Assembly (NCBI RefSeq): GCF_029892965.1
Contig: NZ_JARXWN010000011.1
Location: 1-64,000 of the forward strand
DNA length: 64,000 bases
Source of the DNA: Dysgonomonas sp. PF1-14
GTDB lineage: Bacteria; Bacteroidota; Bacteroidia; Bacteroidales; Dysgonomonadaceae
Direction: 5' to 3'
Shown: one piece after another, positions 17,476 to 26,058 of the stretch
Position numbering within the stretch: the stretch's first letter is position 1
Layout: every line of letters starts with the position of its first letter
Translations under genes and position numbers: made by a program
Notes under the pieces: generated by a model
Told to the model about the DNA's origin: nothing
Database searches by the model: none
Seen by the model: the letters and a program-made list of their open reading frames with translations, nothing else

Positions 17476-18666
17476 CTATTTATTATTTTCGAAATGTTGA
17501 ATATATGTTTCCATATCCTTATCTCCTCTGCCGGATAAGCAAAGTACTACTACGTCATCTTTCTCAAAACTCATTTTATCTAAGGCTCCAAGTGCATGAG
17601 CCGACTCAATAGCAGGGATAATTCCTTCCAGTTTTGTCAACTCGAATGCTGCTCCCAGAGCTTCATCATCAGTAACAGCTAATACTTGCGAACGGCCTGT
17701 TTTTGCCAGATGGGCATGCATCGGGCCGATACCAGGATAGTCGAGACCCGCCGAGATGGAATAAGGCTCTTCAATTTGTCCGTCTGCTGATTGCATGATC
17801 AGCGTCTTACTCCCATGTATGATACCCATTTTTCCGAGATGGATAGTTGCAGCCGATTCACCGGTGTCTATACCTTTACCTGCTGCCTCAGCCAATACTA
17901 TCTTTACATTGGGTTCGTCTATAAAATGAAAAATTGATCCCGCCGCATTGCTCCCTCCGCCTACGCAAGCCATAACATAATCAGGAGTTTCACGCCCTTC
18001 TTTTTCCAATAATTGTTTGCGGATTTCTTCGCTGATAACCGATTGAAGGCGGGCTACCATGTCGGGGTAGGGATGAGGGCCTACCACAGAGCCGATTACA
18101 TAATATGTATCGGACGGGTTACTGCACCAGTCGCGTATAGCTTCATTCGTAGCATCTTTCAATGTCATATTACCGCTGGTTACAGGGATAACCGTTGCTC
18201 CCAGCATTTCCATTTTCTGTACATTCAGCTTCTGGCGTTCTATATCTGTTTTGCCCATATATACAATACATTGCATATTCATCAGTGCGCAGACTGTTGC
18301 TGTTGCTACACCATGCTGTCCGGCTCCTGTTTCTGCTATAATGCGGGTTTTCCCCATTCGGCGGGCAAGAAGTACCTGCCCTATAGCATTATTTATCTTA
18401 TGCGAACCTGTATGGTTGAGGTCTTCCCGTTTCAGATAGATTTTGCAGCCGTATTTTTCTGATAATCTGTTTGCAAGATAAAGGGGTGAAGGACGACCTA
18501 CATAGTCTTTAAGAAGTGCATTGTATTCTTCTTGAAATGTAGAGTCGTTAATTACTTTCATGTAAGAATTTTTCAATGTTTCCACATTATCGTAAAGTAT
18601 CTCAGGGATATATGCCCCTCCAAACTCTCCATAAAAACCGTTGGTGTCTACTGCAAATTTTTCCAT
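17476..18666 (-). CDS. trpB: Tryptophan synthase beta chain (classical TrpB1)
   Basis: A 396-residue PLP enzyme that joins indole and serine. The lysine forming the Schiff base is in [15 protein letters not shown] (about residue 87). The phosphate-binding loop is [21 protein letters not shown] and the C-terminal CLSGRGDKD are also present. It is the first structural gene after the leader peptide and attenuator. The position of a trpB at the front, with trpA at the far end about 10 kb away, is unlike the enterobacterial order. Confidence 0.97.
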   Translation of the reverse strand: MEKFAVDTNGFYGEFGGAYIPEILYDNVETLKNSYMKVINDSTFQEEYNALLKDYVGRPSPLYLANRLSEKYGCKIYLKREDLNHTGSHKINNAIGQVLLARRMGKTRIIAETGAGQHGVATATVCALMNMQCIVYMGKTDIERQKLNVQKMEMLGATVIPVTSGNMTLKDATNEAIRDWCSNPSDTYYVIGSVVGPHPYPDMVARLQSVISEEIRKQLLEKEGRETPDYVMACVGGGSNAAGSIFHFIDEPNVKIVLAEAAGKGIDTGESAATIHLGKMGIIHGSKTLIMQSADGQIEEPYSISAGLDYPGIGPMHAHLAKTGRSQVLAVTDDEALGAAFELTKLEGIIPAIESAHALGALDKMSFEKDDVVVLCLSGRGDKDMETYIQHFENNK

Positions 18667-18692
18667 TTTATATTGTTTTATTTTTCTCTTAC

Positions 18693-18725
18693 AAAAAAAG
18701 CCTGTCGTGAGTTACGACAGGCTTT
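18693..18725 (-). terminator. trp attenuator (intrinsic terminator in the trp leader)
   Basis: A perfect 12-bp stem (AAAGCCTGTCGT with ACGACAGGCTTT, loop AACTC) is followed on the minus strand by a run of seven T, 26 bases before the trpB start. It lies after a leader peptide rich in Trp codons. The segment CTCACGAC (18704-18711), which forms the loop edge and 3' arm, can instead pair with GTCGTGAG (18766-18773) at the end of the leader peptide gene. The two pairings are mutually exclusive, as in classical attenuation. Confidence 0.88.
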
Positions 18726-18766
18726 GTATTTTATACTTTCCATTCATTAATACATACCGGCTTTGC

Positions 18767-18826
18767 TCACGACCTTTTGAGTTGAGAGTGCCACCACCAA
18801 AATGTATTTGTTAATAGAAAATTCAT
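18767..18826 (-). CDS. trpL: trp operon leader peptide (WWW)
   Basis: A 19-residue ORF reads MNFLLTNTFWWWHSQLKRS with three consecutive Trp codons (TGG TGG TGG). It begins about 15 bases downstream of the predicted transcription start. Its stop codon overlaps the antiterminator arm GTCGTGAG (18766-18773). By the classical mechanism, ribosomes stalling at the Trp codons when Trp-tRNA is scarce would free that arm to pair with the terminator's 3' side and let transcription into trpB proceed. The mechanism is inferred from sequence. Confidence 0.88.
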   Translation of the reverse strand: MNFLLTNTFWWWHSQLKRS

Positions 18827-18847
18827 TCTTCTTTCTTTTTGTTTTTG

Positions 18848-18877
18848 CAAAGGTATAAAAAAAATCAAATATACAAA
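18848..18877 (-). promoter_or_regulatory. trp operon promoter (Bacteroidota type)
   Basis: On the minus strand the -7 box TACCTTTG (18848-18855) and an upstream TTTG (18874-18877), separated by 18 bases, fit the Bacteroidota primary sigma consensus TTTG-N19-TAnnTTTG. It is placed correctly upstream of the trpL leader peptide. Confidence 0.75.
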
Positions 18878-18896
18878 TAGTAAGTGTATGAATTTC

Positions 18897-19328
18897 TTAT
18901 AATTCTACTTCCTCATATTCTGAAATGACCTTTCTCCAGTCATCCGGTATAGGCATCGACGACTGTGTCTGTGCATTATATGTAACGAAGACCGACTGGC
19001 AGCGGCACTTGATCTCTCCATTTTTTACATTCCTTATCTGTTGCAGAAAAACACCGCTCTTATCCCCCAGTTTGATAACTTTGGTATCGACCGCTATTTT
19101 CTCTTTATAATAGATCGGCGAAAAGAAATCGACCTCTATGTGTGCTACTACAATTAATCCCTCTGTCCAACTGACAGATGCCGGTCTGATATTATCGAAA
19201 TAGGTAGTTTTACCCAAATCGAAATAGCTGAAATATATATTATTATTGATATGTCCGAGGGCGTCGATATCCCCAAAACGTATTTGGATAGGAAGCGAAG
19301 CCTTAAATGTTTCCGGTTTAATTTCCAT
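18897..19328 (-). CDS. Acyl-CoA thioesterase, hotdog fold (4HBT/YbgC-like)
   Basis: A 143-residue hotdog-fold protein. IQIRFGDIDALGHINNNIYFSYFDLGKTTYF carries the family's conserved Asp/His/Asn region for thioester hydrolysis. EVDFFSPIYYKEKI and VFLQQIRN continue the fold. It probably hydrolyses an acyl-CoA or acyl-ACP in the cytoplasm; the substrate is unknown. It is the third gene of the recF-DUF721-thioesterase unit (8-base gap). Confidence 0.88.
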   Translation of the reverse strand: MEIKPETFKASLPIQIRFGDIDALGHINNNIYFSYFDLGKTTYFDNIRPASVSWTEGLIVVAHIEVDFFSPIYYKEKIAVDTKVIKLGDKSGVFLQQIRNVKNGEIKCRCQSVFVTYNAQTQSSMPIPDDWRKVISEYEEVEL

Positions 19329-19336
19329 AATTTATT

Positions 19337-19630
19337 TTATCTGAATACTATATCGTTTACAACATGCAATCCCGCATGTTCATTAATCTTACTTATCAAT
19401 CTTTCTTTTGCCATTATCAGTTCCGACCGTAGTACCGAAGAACTTAATGACACATAGAGAACCCCATTGCGCAGATAGATGTTCGTGGTGTATGAGTTTA
19501 TCATCGAGCCGAGTAACTGCCCCCATCCGGTTACAGCCCTGCTTTCGGCAAGCTTTTGTCTGAAGAACGGATTCTCTTCAAAATACTGCCTCAATACTTC
19601 ACCTATGCTTTCAGTATTCCGTTTTCTCAT
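19337..19630 (-). CDS. DUF721 (DciA-like) protein
   Basis: A 97-residue basic protein. The N-terminal SIGEVLRQYFEENPFFRQKLAESRAVTGWGQLLGSMI and the later YLRNGVLYVSLSSSVLRSELIMAKERLISKIN match the DUF721/DciA domain (KH-like fold). DciA acts in loading of the replicative helicase in bacteria lacking DnaC. The overlap with recF (4 bases) fits a replication/repair link. Confidence 0.85.
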   Translation of the reverse strand: MRKRNTESIGEVLRQYFEENPFFRQKLAESRAVTGWGQLLGSMINSYTTNIYLRNGVLYVSLSSSVLRSELIMAKERLISKINEHAGLHVVNDIVFR

Positions 19631-20733
19631 AGCGTTGTATTCTTTTTTGCCACCCCTCCTTTTTCAACGTCATACAAGTGATAGTCACTGTTTGTCTGCG
19701 ACAGGATATCGGATAGATGTTCCCTGTTGGTATCGGTGATGAAAATCTGACCGAAATCTTTATCCAATACCAGCTTAACGATCTGTTCTACACGTGATGA
19801 ATCCAGCTTGTCGAATATATCGTCCAGCAATAATATAGGAGTTGTTGAAGTCGCTTTTCGTAAAAAGTCAAATTGGGCGAACTTGAGTGCAACTACGTAT
19901 GTCTTATTCTGCCCTTGCGAACCTACGCGCTTGATAGAATAACCATCCATCTGCATATCCAGATCGTCTTTGTGGATGCCTACAGTAGTGTAGCCTAATG
20001 TTTTATCTCTTTCTTTTCGCTGTTTCAACAATGTGGCAAAATCCTCAGTATCGAAATGAGACTCGTAAGTGAGAGCTACCTTTTCGTTCGACAGGCAAAT
20101 GAAATCGTAGAACTTCTGGAAGATAGGAATAAACTTGTCTATAAAGCCCTTTCTCTTGTTGTATATAATCGTGCCCTCTTCTGTAAGCTGTTCATCCCAC
20201 AGGTCGAGCAGTGTGTCGTCTATAGCCCCGTCTGTCTTCAATAGGGCATTCCTTTGCAATAATGCTTTGTTGTAGCGGATAAGAGAATGGAGGTATTCCT
20301 TGTCGAACTGAGACAGGAATAAATCCATAAACTTGCGGCGTTCGTCGCTGCCTCCACTTATAAGCTCGGTATCGGAAGGAGAGACCATAATGAGAGGCAG
20401 CAGCCCGATATGGTCTGAGAAGCGTTCGTATTCCTTCTTATTGCGTTTAAACTGTTTTTTTTGCCTGCGTCTGAGACTGCAAAAGAACTCTTCCTGTTTG
20501 TTGCTTATGTCGTACCAACCTTGTATAACGGCAAAGTCAGCATCGTGACGGATATTCTGAGTGTCGGTCGGATTATTGTGACTTTTACAAAACGAGAGGT
20601 AATAGATTGCATCCAGCAGATTCGTTTTACCCATACCGTTACTTCCCAAAAAACAGTTGATCTTGGGCGATAGTTCCAGTTCGGCCTGTTCTATGTTTTT
20701 ATAATTGAGTATGGATAGGCGTTCTAATATCAT
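19627..20733 (-). CDS. recF: DNA replication and repair protein RecF
   Basis: A 368-residue SMC-like ATPase that helps load RecA at single-strand gaps. Walker A is GSNGMGKTNLLDAIYYLS (from about residue 30), the ABC signature region is KRVGSQGQNKTYVVALK, and Walker B is PILLLDDIFDKLD followed by the D-loop Asp/Ser. The C-terminal FITDTNREHL is typical. The stop overlaps the DUF721 start. The length is normal. Confidence 0.96.
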   Translation of the reverse strand: MILERLSILNYKNIEQAELELSPKINCFLGSNGMGKTNLLDAIYYLSFCKSHNNPTDTQNIRHDADFAVIQGWYDISNKQEEFFCSLRRRQKKQFKRNKKEYERFSDHIGLLPLIMVSPSDTELISGGSDERRKFMDLFLSQFDKEYLHSLIRYNKALLQRNALLKTDGAIDDTLLDLWDEQLTEEGTIIYNKRKGFIDKFIPIFQKFYDFICLSNEKVALTYESHFDTEDFATLLKQRKERDKTLGYTTVGIHKDDLDMQMDGYSIKRVGSQGQNKTYVVALKFAQFDFLRKATSTTPILLLDDIFDKLDSSRVEQIVKLVLDKDFGQIFITDTNREHLSDILSQTNSDYHLYDVEKGGVAKKNTTL

Positions 20734-20756
20734 GTATGCAAAAATCGTTTTGATTA

Positions 20757-20764
20757 CAAAAGTA
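20757..20764 (-). promoter_or_regulatory. Candidate -7 promoter box of recF
   Basis: TACTTTTG on the minus strand matches TAnnTTTG and lies 24 bases before the recF start codon; no clear -33 TTTG was found. The rest of the 20734-21074 gap holds a terminator for the SusCD operon (20981-21011) and no gene. Confidence 0.5.
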
Positions 20765-20980
20765 CGATTTTTTACGAAGCTCAGAAATTAAAAAGTAGCT
20801 GATTGTTATAAATTGCAACCAGTTTCAAATCTACTTGTCGTTACAATTTATTACATCTCTTTATCGATCTTCGCTACAAATCCTCCTCCTCCTGGAGCCA
20901 TTTTTGTTTTGATCTGCTTATCAGAAGCAATTTAAATATCTGTATATTATGTATTTGTGTTTTCGTCTGGAGGGGTAACG

Positions 20981-21011
20981 AAAACACCCTCCACTAGCGT
21001 AGTGAAGGGTG
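20981..21011 (-). terminator. Terminator after the SusCD-associated operon
   Basis: CACCCTTCACTA and TAGTGGAGGGTG pair around a 3-base loop on the minus strand and are followed by TTTTCG. It lies about 65 bases after the stop of the BACON-domain gene, the last gene of the operon. Confidence 0.8.
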
Positions 21012-21074
21012 CCTCAAGTAGTGTTCTTGTAAAAGAAAATTTAGAAATAACTATATCACATAGTCATTTATTTA

Positions 21075-22157
21075 TCACTTCTTTACTATTGAAATGTTAC
21101 AATGGTGTAAAGAAGACAAAGCAGAGTAGGTACCGGAAGCGACAGGTATAACAGAAGTGTGAATTCCATACAAACCAACTATGACTTTACCAGCATAAGT
21201 TCCACTATCGGTAAAGGTAAAACTCAGATCAGAGGTATTACTGTTCTTGACTCCCTTATAATAATTAGCCGCTCCCCACGAGATGTAACCATCGGCAGTC
21301 CATACCAGTATTGAAAGTTTCCTGCTGGTATCGGCCGGATATGGCCCCATATCTTGTGATGGATATATCTCAAGGTTTTTGTTTGTGGTATTATATATCA
21401 CTCTCAACGTACTATTCAGGCCTAATCCTGTAACATCATACTGATTATTAACATTCGCTTCATTGAAAACAATATCTTTTTTATTCACAACAGTAGATGT
21501 ACTGCTCGGATTGTAGGTCATTTCCCATTCACCTAATAAGTCAGCATAGTCAAGATCTTGTGTAATATTTATTGTAATTTCTTTCTTATGCCCGTCTTCG
21601 AATGTTACAGAAGCAAATACCTTCGATGTCCTTTTTGCAGTATAAGGATCGACTGTAATTTTAATTATTCCATCATTCGCTGATATTGCTTTCACCCAAG
21701 TATCCTGAGAAGAAAAAGAGAGAGGGAGATTACCTACATACGGAATTTCTAATGTACTACCCTTAAGAGGGAATAAAAGAGAATAATCTTCTTCATTTTC
21801 AAGATAAAATAAGGATGATAGCTGTATTACAGACATTTCAATTTTTTCACTTCCCGATTTGATCGTAACAATACCGCTACGGCCTCCAATGTTATTATTG
21901 GGTCCAACTGTAACATTTACCGTTTTATTCGAAATGTTGATATTTATCCAGTCTTGTTCGGTCGTGGCTGAAATATTTTCCTCTGCCTCGACTTTGATGA
22001 AGCCAGATCCCCCTTCCTGATCAAAAAGTACATTCGATTCTATGACTTTTAGTTTTGGGGCGGGAATATCTACTCCGGTATCTTTCTCACAAGAGACTAT
22101 AAATAATCCCAATGTGACAAAAAGTAATATATTAATTATTTTTTTCATAATTATCAT
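21075..22157 (-). CDS. BACON-domain lipoprotein
   Basis: A 360-residue lipoprotein; the likely start is the ATG at codon 4 (MKKIINILLFVTLGLFIVSC), with lipidation at the Cys of IVSCEKD. Two BACON-like beta domains follow: VLFDQEGGSGFIKVEAEENISATTEQDWI at about 42-70, and SLLFPLKGSTLEIPYVGNLPLSFSSQDTWVKAI. The C-terminal half (about 205-350) looks like an independent beta domain, similar in theme to that of the neighbouring DUF4302 protein (GEWEMTY, SWGAANYYKGV). A surface-exposed ligand- or mucin-binding role is inferred from BACON. Confidence 0.82.
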   Translation of the reverse strand: MIIMKKIINILLFVTLGLFIVSCEKDTGVDIPAPKLKVIESNVLFDQEGGSGFIKVEAEENISATTEQDWININISNKTVNVTVGPNNNIGGRSGIVTIKSGSEKIEMSVIQLSSLFYLENEEDYSLLFPLKGSTLEIPYVGNLPLSFSSQDTWVKAISANDGIIKITVDPYTAKRTSKVFASVTFEDGHKKEITINITQDLDYADLLGEWEMTYNPSSTSTVVNKKDIVFNEANVNNQYDVTGLGLNSTLRVIYNTTNKNLEIYPSQDMGPYPADTSRKLSILVWTADGYISWGAANYYKGVKNSNTSDLSFTFTDSGTYAGKVIVGLYGIHTSVIPVASGTYSALSSLHHCNISIVKK

Positions 22158-22170
22158 CTTAGGGGTTAGT

Positions 22171-23505
22171 TTATTTTTTTGTCAGAGTAAAGTTATAGAA
22201 TTGATAATTACCTTGGTAGTATCCAATATATGTACTACTTGAATGACCTCCCAGTACAGAATTAAATCTCCTTAATAGGAATCCTGTTGCTTTATATGAG
22301 ATCCATACTCCGTTATCTGCAAAAGTAAATACAATATTGCCTTTTTCCAGTTCTGTAAGATTCATCTTATTAACTAGACCAATTCCTACTGACCATGTTA
22401 AGTAACCAGCATTTGTATCCCAAGGGCAAAGTGCTACAGTGTAACCATCAGAAGATATACCTACATCCTGAGAGATCATACTAATAGTGCCTTCCATTTT
22501 GTTGAATTTGAGCTCGATGTCAAAATCTGAAAGTCCTTTCAATGTGAATGAAGCTCTTTGAACTTTTGGTTCAATAGTAACATCTTTAGTTCCCAGATTA
22601 TAGTTCAATGTATATGTTCCTATAAACTGGTCATAATACAGGAATGAAGGATCAAGTATAGGAATGAGTACTACCGAGCCTAATTCCGGATCAGTATTTA
22701 TAAATGTTTTTGTGTCAGCATCCCACCTGAAATTTTGTAGTTTTTTGTTGTTGGCTTCTAATGGATCTATAAACTTCAGCCCATCTCTTGTGTATATAGC
22801 ATTTGATGCACTTTGCTTATTATCATTCAAAGTAAGGGTAAACCTGTTATTTGTGGTTCTTGTAATTTCACCTATACTTAGACCTTCTGCCTGTATGTCA
22901 AATTTACTGTAAAAGTCAGTGTCGTAAGTGATTTTATTCACATCCTTCAAATAATCTTCCCAAGTGACATCTGTCGCCAAACGGCGCATTTCCATTATAT
23001 TGCCATATTTTTTACCTCTGAGAATTATCAGATCCTCATAAGCTTCCATGATAGTAAACTCAAAATCACCCTTAAGTGTGGTATAGCTGCCATGTGGTTC
23101 ATGGAAGTAATGCAGAAACAGATTGTCTGTGTCAAATGATAAGGTTACTCCCATATCCTGTTCTAATTTGAACTGCGATGTTATAGTTTTATATGGTTCT
23201 GTAGATGTAGGATCAATTACATCTAATGCCATAGCATCAACTGAGGCTGTAACTTCTCTATTTTCAAATTTTAAAAGGAAATTATATGCTCCTTTTCTGT
23301 TTGAATTGGCGTCACCTGCCATATATTCAAGTATCCATCCGTTAGGTGCATCTGTCAGGATTTTCTGATAGAGCAACTGTGCTTCATTCAGCCTTTGCGC
23401 AGCAGATTTTCCAAAGATATCTTCCTCTTCATGCAAACATGATGGCAGTAGTAGAATACCAATGAAAAATAATATATAATATTTCAAATTTTTCATAATA
23501 TACAA
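22171..23505 (-). CDS. DUF4302 lipoprotein
   Basis: A 444-residue lipoprotein; the ATG at codon 4 starts a lipoprotein signal (MKNLKYYILFFIGILLLPSC). The region QRLNEAQLLYQKILTDAPNGWILEYMAG and the NFLLKFENREVTAS strand are characteristic of DUF4302, which is found with SusCD pairs. The C-terminal GTYTLNYN and YLTWSVGIGLVNK strands suggest beta structure. Function unknown. It lies 14 bases before the BACON gene and 2 bases after the metallohydrolase gene. Confidence 0.82.
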   Translation of the reverse strand: MYIMKNLKYYILFFIGILLLPSCLHEEEDIFGKSAAQRLNEAQLLYQKILTDAPNGWILEYMAGDANSNRKGAYNFLLKFENREVTASVDAMALDVIDPTSTEPYKTITSQFKLEQDMGVTLSFDTDNLFLHYFHEPHGSYTTLKGDFEFTIMEAYEDLIILRGKKYGNIMEMRRLATDVTWEDYLKDVNKITYDTDFYSKFDIQAEGLSIGEITRTTNNRFTLTLNDNKQSASNAIYTRDGLKFIDPLEANNKKLQNFRWDADTKTFINTDPELGSVVLIPILDPSFLYYDQFIGTYTLNYNLGTKDVTIEPKVQRASFTLKGLSDFDIELKFNKMEGTISMISQDVGISSDGYTVALCPWDTNAGYLTWSVGIGLVNKMNLTELEKGNIVFTFADNGVWISYKATGFLLRRFNSVLGGHSSSTYIGYYQGNYQFYNFTLTKK

Positions 23506-23506
23506 T

Positions 23507-24406
23507 TTATTTATAAAGGGTGTTTAAATCGATATTCTCTATCTCTTTCTTACGTCTGTTCACAATAGATCTCATCTCGTAGAGGTCTATTCCCCAACTC
23601 TCTTTATAATAATTATAAACGATCTCAAACTTTTTATTTATCAGATTTGCTCCCTCTACAGGGTTACCACTGGCATCAGTTGAAGCGTTTTTCAACATTT
23701 GCTCCCACCATTCCGGCGTATTTACTACAAATATGGAATAGACCTCGACAAAATCTTCTGTGGGTGCACTTGCTCCGTACTTAGATATACAACCACCTCT
23801 TTGTGCCTCAAGCTCAGAACTAATACTAGTCCAGTTGTCGCTCACATACATTTCGGGTGTAAGTTGATCGAATGCAGGATCTGTAGCTTTCTTTTGCTGA
23901 AAAATATGGGCATATTCGTGATGCATAGTTTTAACGAACCGCATCAATGTTTCAGGATTATCCAATTCAATGGCATTCACATTATAGAACGATATGCGTA
24001 ATCCTCCTTCGGCCTCACCTAAAACAATTGAGTTATTACTTTTCCAACCCGGATTTCCGACATAATGTAATACCCGTGGTGCATATTGCCTGAAAAAGGC
24101 AGAGCTTATGTGTTCTTCATAAGGTTCAATCCATAGATATCGTGCAGCAATTGTCAGAGCCTTTGATTTTTCGAATTCGGCAGGTATAAGGTCATAGTCA
24201 TAATTGGAATAAGTATCCACATAGTTATATATTACACGTATGTTATAAGGCTTTACGTAATATTTGTCTAACCATTTATCAAATTCTGTCTTTTCCTGAA
24301 TAAGAGAATCATCAAAAATACTATAACTGGTATCTAAATCATCGCCACAAGAAAAAAATGACAATGTCAAAAATGAGATTGATAAAAATATAAATAGCTT
24401 TTTCAT
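23507..24406 (-). CDS. Substrate import-associated zinc metallohydrolase lipoprotein
   Basis: A 299-residue lipoprotein (signal ending LSFFSC at about residue 20). The zinc motif HEYAH lies near residue 163 in MHHEYAHIFQQKK, with a downstream acidic segment (VEVYSIFVV) that may supply the third ligand. The layout matches the SusD-linked family of HExxH lipoproteins known from Bacteroidota import loci. A surface peptidase or amidase acting on the imported substrate is inferred. It sits between SusD and DUF4302 in a tight operon. Confidence 0.85.
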   Translation of the reverse strand: MKKLFIFLSISFLTLSFFSCGDDLDTSYSIFDDSLIQEKTEFDKWLDKYYVKPYNIRVIYNYVDTYSNYDYDLIPAEFEKSKALTIAARYLWIEPYEEHISSAFFRQYAPRVLHYVGNPGWKSNNSIVLGEAEGGLRISFYNVNAIELDNPETLMRFVKTMHHEYAHIFQQKKATDPAFDQLTPEMYVSDNWTSISSELEAQRGGCISKYGASAPTEDFVEVYSIFVVNTPEWWEQMLKNASTDASGNPVEGANLINKKFEIVYNYYKESWGIDLYEMRSIVNRRKKEIENIDLNTLYK

Positions 24407-24432
24407 ATTGTTCGTTTTTTTGTTTTACAACC

Positions 24433-26037
24433 TTATCTAGGGTTAGCTGGACAACCTGCGTTTATGATTTCCTGAGGTATCTGCATAGCCCGTCGCTTAT
24501 CATTATAAGGTATAGAGTCTGTCACTCTTATGACTTTATGTCCAACATCTACAACTCGTCTGTGTACTGTTATTCCGTATCGTTTCACATCATGCCAGCG
24601 CTGTCCTTCACCCATCAGAAGAATACGTCTTAAATGTAAGACATAGTGTAACCACCATTCCTGTTCCTGCCCATAATCAATTTGATACAATGGCGGACGT
24701 AAAGGTTTCTTCGGTGTAGGGTATTGTATTTCAGTTTCTGATCCATCAGGATTCTGCTGAGTTACTACTTCATAATGGTAATAAGCCATATCCTTATAGA
24801 AATCAAGGATTTCCTCCCTGCTAGGATTACTCCTTGTATAATTAGTAATAAATGTAGTCAGATCTTGATATGCTTTGTCATATTCTTTTTTAAGTATATA
24901 GGCTTCGGCACGGTATAGCAGGACTTCATCTGTGGTGAAATGAACGATACCTGTATGTTGGTATCCTGTGCGGGCTACTGGATCGGTATATTCAAAATAA
25001 TAACCTATTTTTTTATGGAATAATTTATTTGTATTTGTATTCCACCACGTTCTTATGTAGATTTGGCTATGATTACCCCACGGACCATTAGATTGAAGAG
25101 TTTCATATCTTGCCACTAACTGGGAATGGGAATATTTATTACCTGTACTGTAATTATTAGGTCCGCGCGTAGACCAACCCGAAGTGGGATAAGACATTAA
25201 TAGTGTAGCCGGATTGTTTTTTTGCATATATGCGTCCGGTTGCTCTGAATTGTCCATACTCATAGTTACTGTCGCCTGCCAGTCTCTTAAAACCTGTTTA
25301 GGGGAAGATCCTAATACTCTGTTTGCACATGAAATTGCTTTATCAAATTCACCAATGGTCATATAAAATTTTGTAGCGAAAGCATAAGCAGCACTAGTAT
25401 TGAAATGAAATTTAGGTTGCGAATAAAGGCTGTTGTCAATATCCGGTAGACCAGCTTCAATATCCTCTTGTATTTTTTTATAAAATTCGGCAACTGTTCC
25501 CCTCGTATAATCGGGCTTAACTGTTGTTTCAGGCTGTGTCATATATGGCAATCCCATATCTGTACTACTTGATTCCCCGTATGGAAGAAGGAAAAGCATG
25601 GCCAACTCGAAATGGTTCCATGCTCTGGCAACTAATGCCTCGGCTCTGGCGGCACTTAATGAAGCCGGACTGCCCATTTCTTCTATCACACTTAATACTT
25701 CATTACAGGTGGCTATTGATTTGTAACATAATTCCCAAGAGCGGAAATGAGTGTCATTCCCTTCTCTGTTTGGCTGATCTTTCAGGTTCCACAAATCTTC
25801 CATATAATTATTAGTGTTCAGGTTGGCCCATTCGTGACTATCCCAGTTGTCACTCCAGTATTCACTCATCATGGCACTAGTTGCATTTGGGTATGCCGAA
25901 ACGAGTAAGCTTATTACTTTATTTTCCGAATCCAGCTCGGCCCGGTTGTCGGGAAGCGTATCCAGATAATCGTCGCAAGATGGCATTAAAATAATAACAG
26001 ATGCCAAAAAGAGTCCAAATTTCAATATATTTTTCAT
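24433..26037 (-). CDS. SusD/RagB family outer-membrane lipoprotein
   Basis: A 534-residue SusD-like lipoprotein (signal MKNILKFGLFLASVIILMPSC). TPR-like helical motifs are seen: RAEALVARAWNHFELAMLF (a SusD hallmark) and DEVLLYRAEAYILKKEYDKAYQDL. The C-terminal RRILLMGEGQRWHDVKRYGI is the usual SusD tail. SusD forms the lid over the SusC barrel and captures the ligand. It is located directly after SusC (21-base gap). No glycoside hydrolase is in the locus. Confidence 0.95.
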   Translation of the reverse strand: MKNILKFGLFLASVIILMPSCDDYLDTLPDNRAELDSENKVISLLVSAYPNATSAMMSEYWSDNWDSHEWANLNTNNYMEDLWNLKDQPNREGNDTHFRSWELCYKSIATCNEVLSVIEEMGSPASLSAARAEALVARAWNHFELAMLFLLPYGESSSTDMGLPYMTQPETTVKPDYTRGTVAEFYKKIQEDIEAGLPDIDNSLYSQPKFHFNTSAAYAFATKFYMTIGEFDKAISCANRVLGSSPKQVLRDWQATVTMSMDNSEQPDAYMQKNNPATLLMSYPTSGWSTRGPNNYSTGNKYSHSQLVARYETLQSNGPWGNHSQIYIRTWWNTNTNKLFHKKIGYYFEYTDPVARTGYQHTGIVHFTTDEVLLYRAEAYILKKEYDKAYQDLTTFITNYTRSNPSREEILDFYKDMAYYHYEVVTQQNPDGSETEIQYPTPKKPLRPPLYQIDYGQEQEWWLHYVLHLRRILLMGEGQRWHDVKRYGITVHRRVVDVGHKVIRVTDSIPYNDKRRAMQIPQEIINAGCPANPR

Positions 26038-26058
26038 ATTTATATCCTTTTTGTGTGA

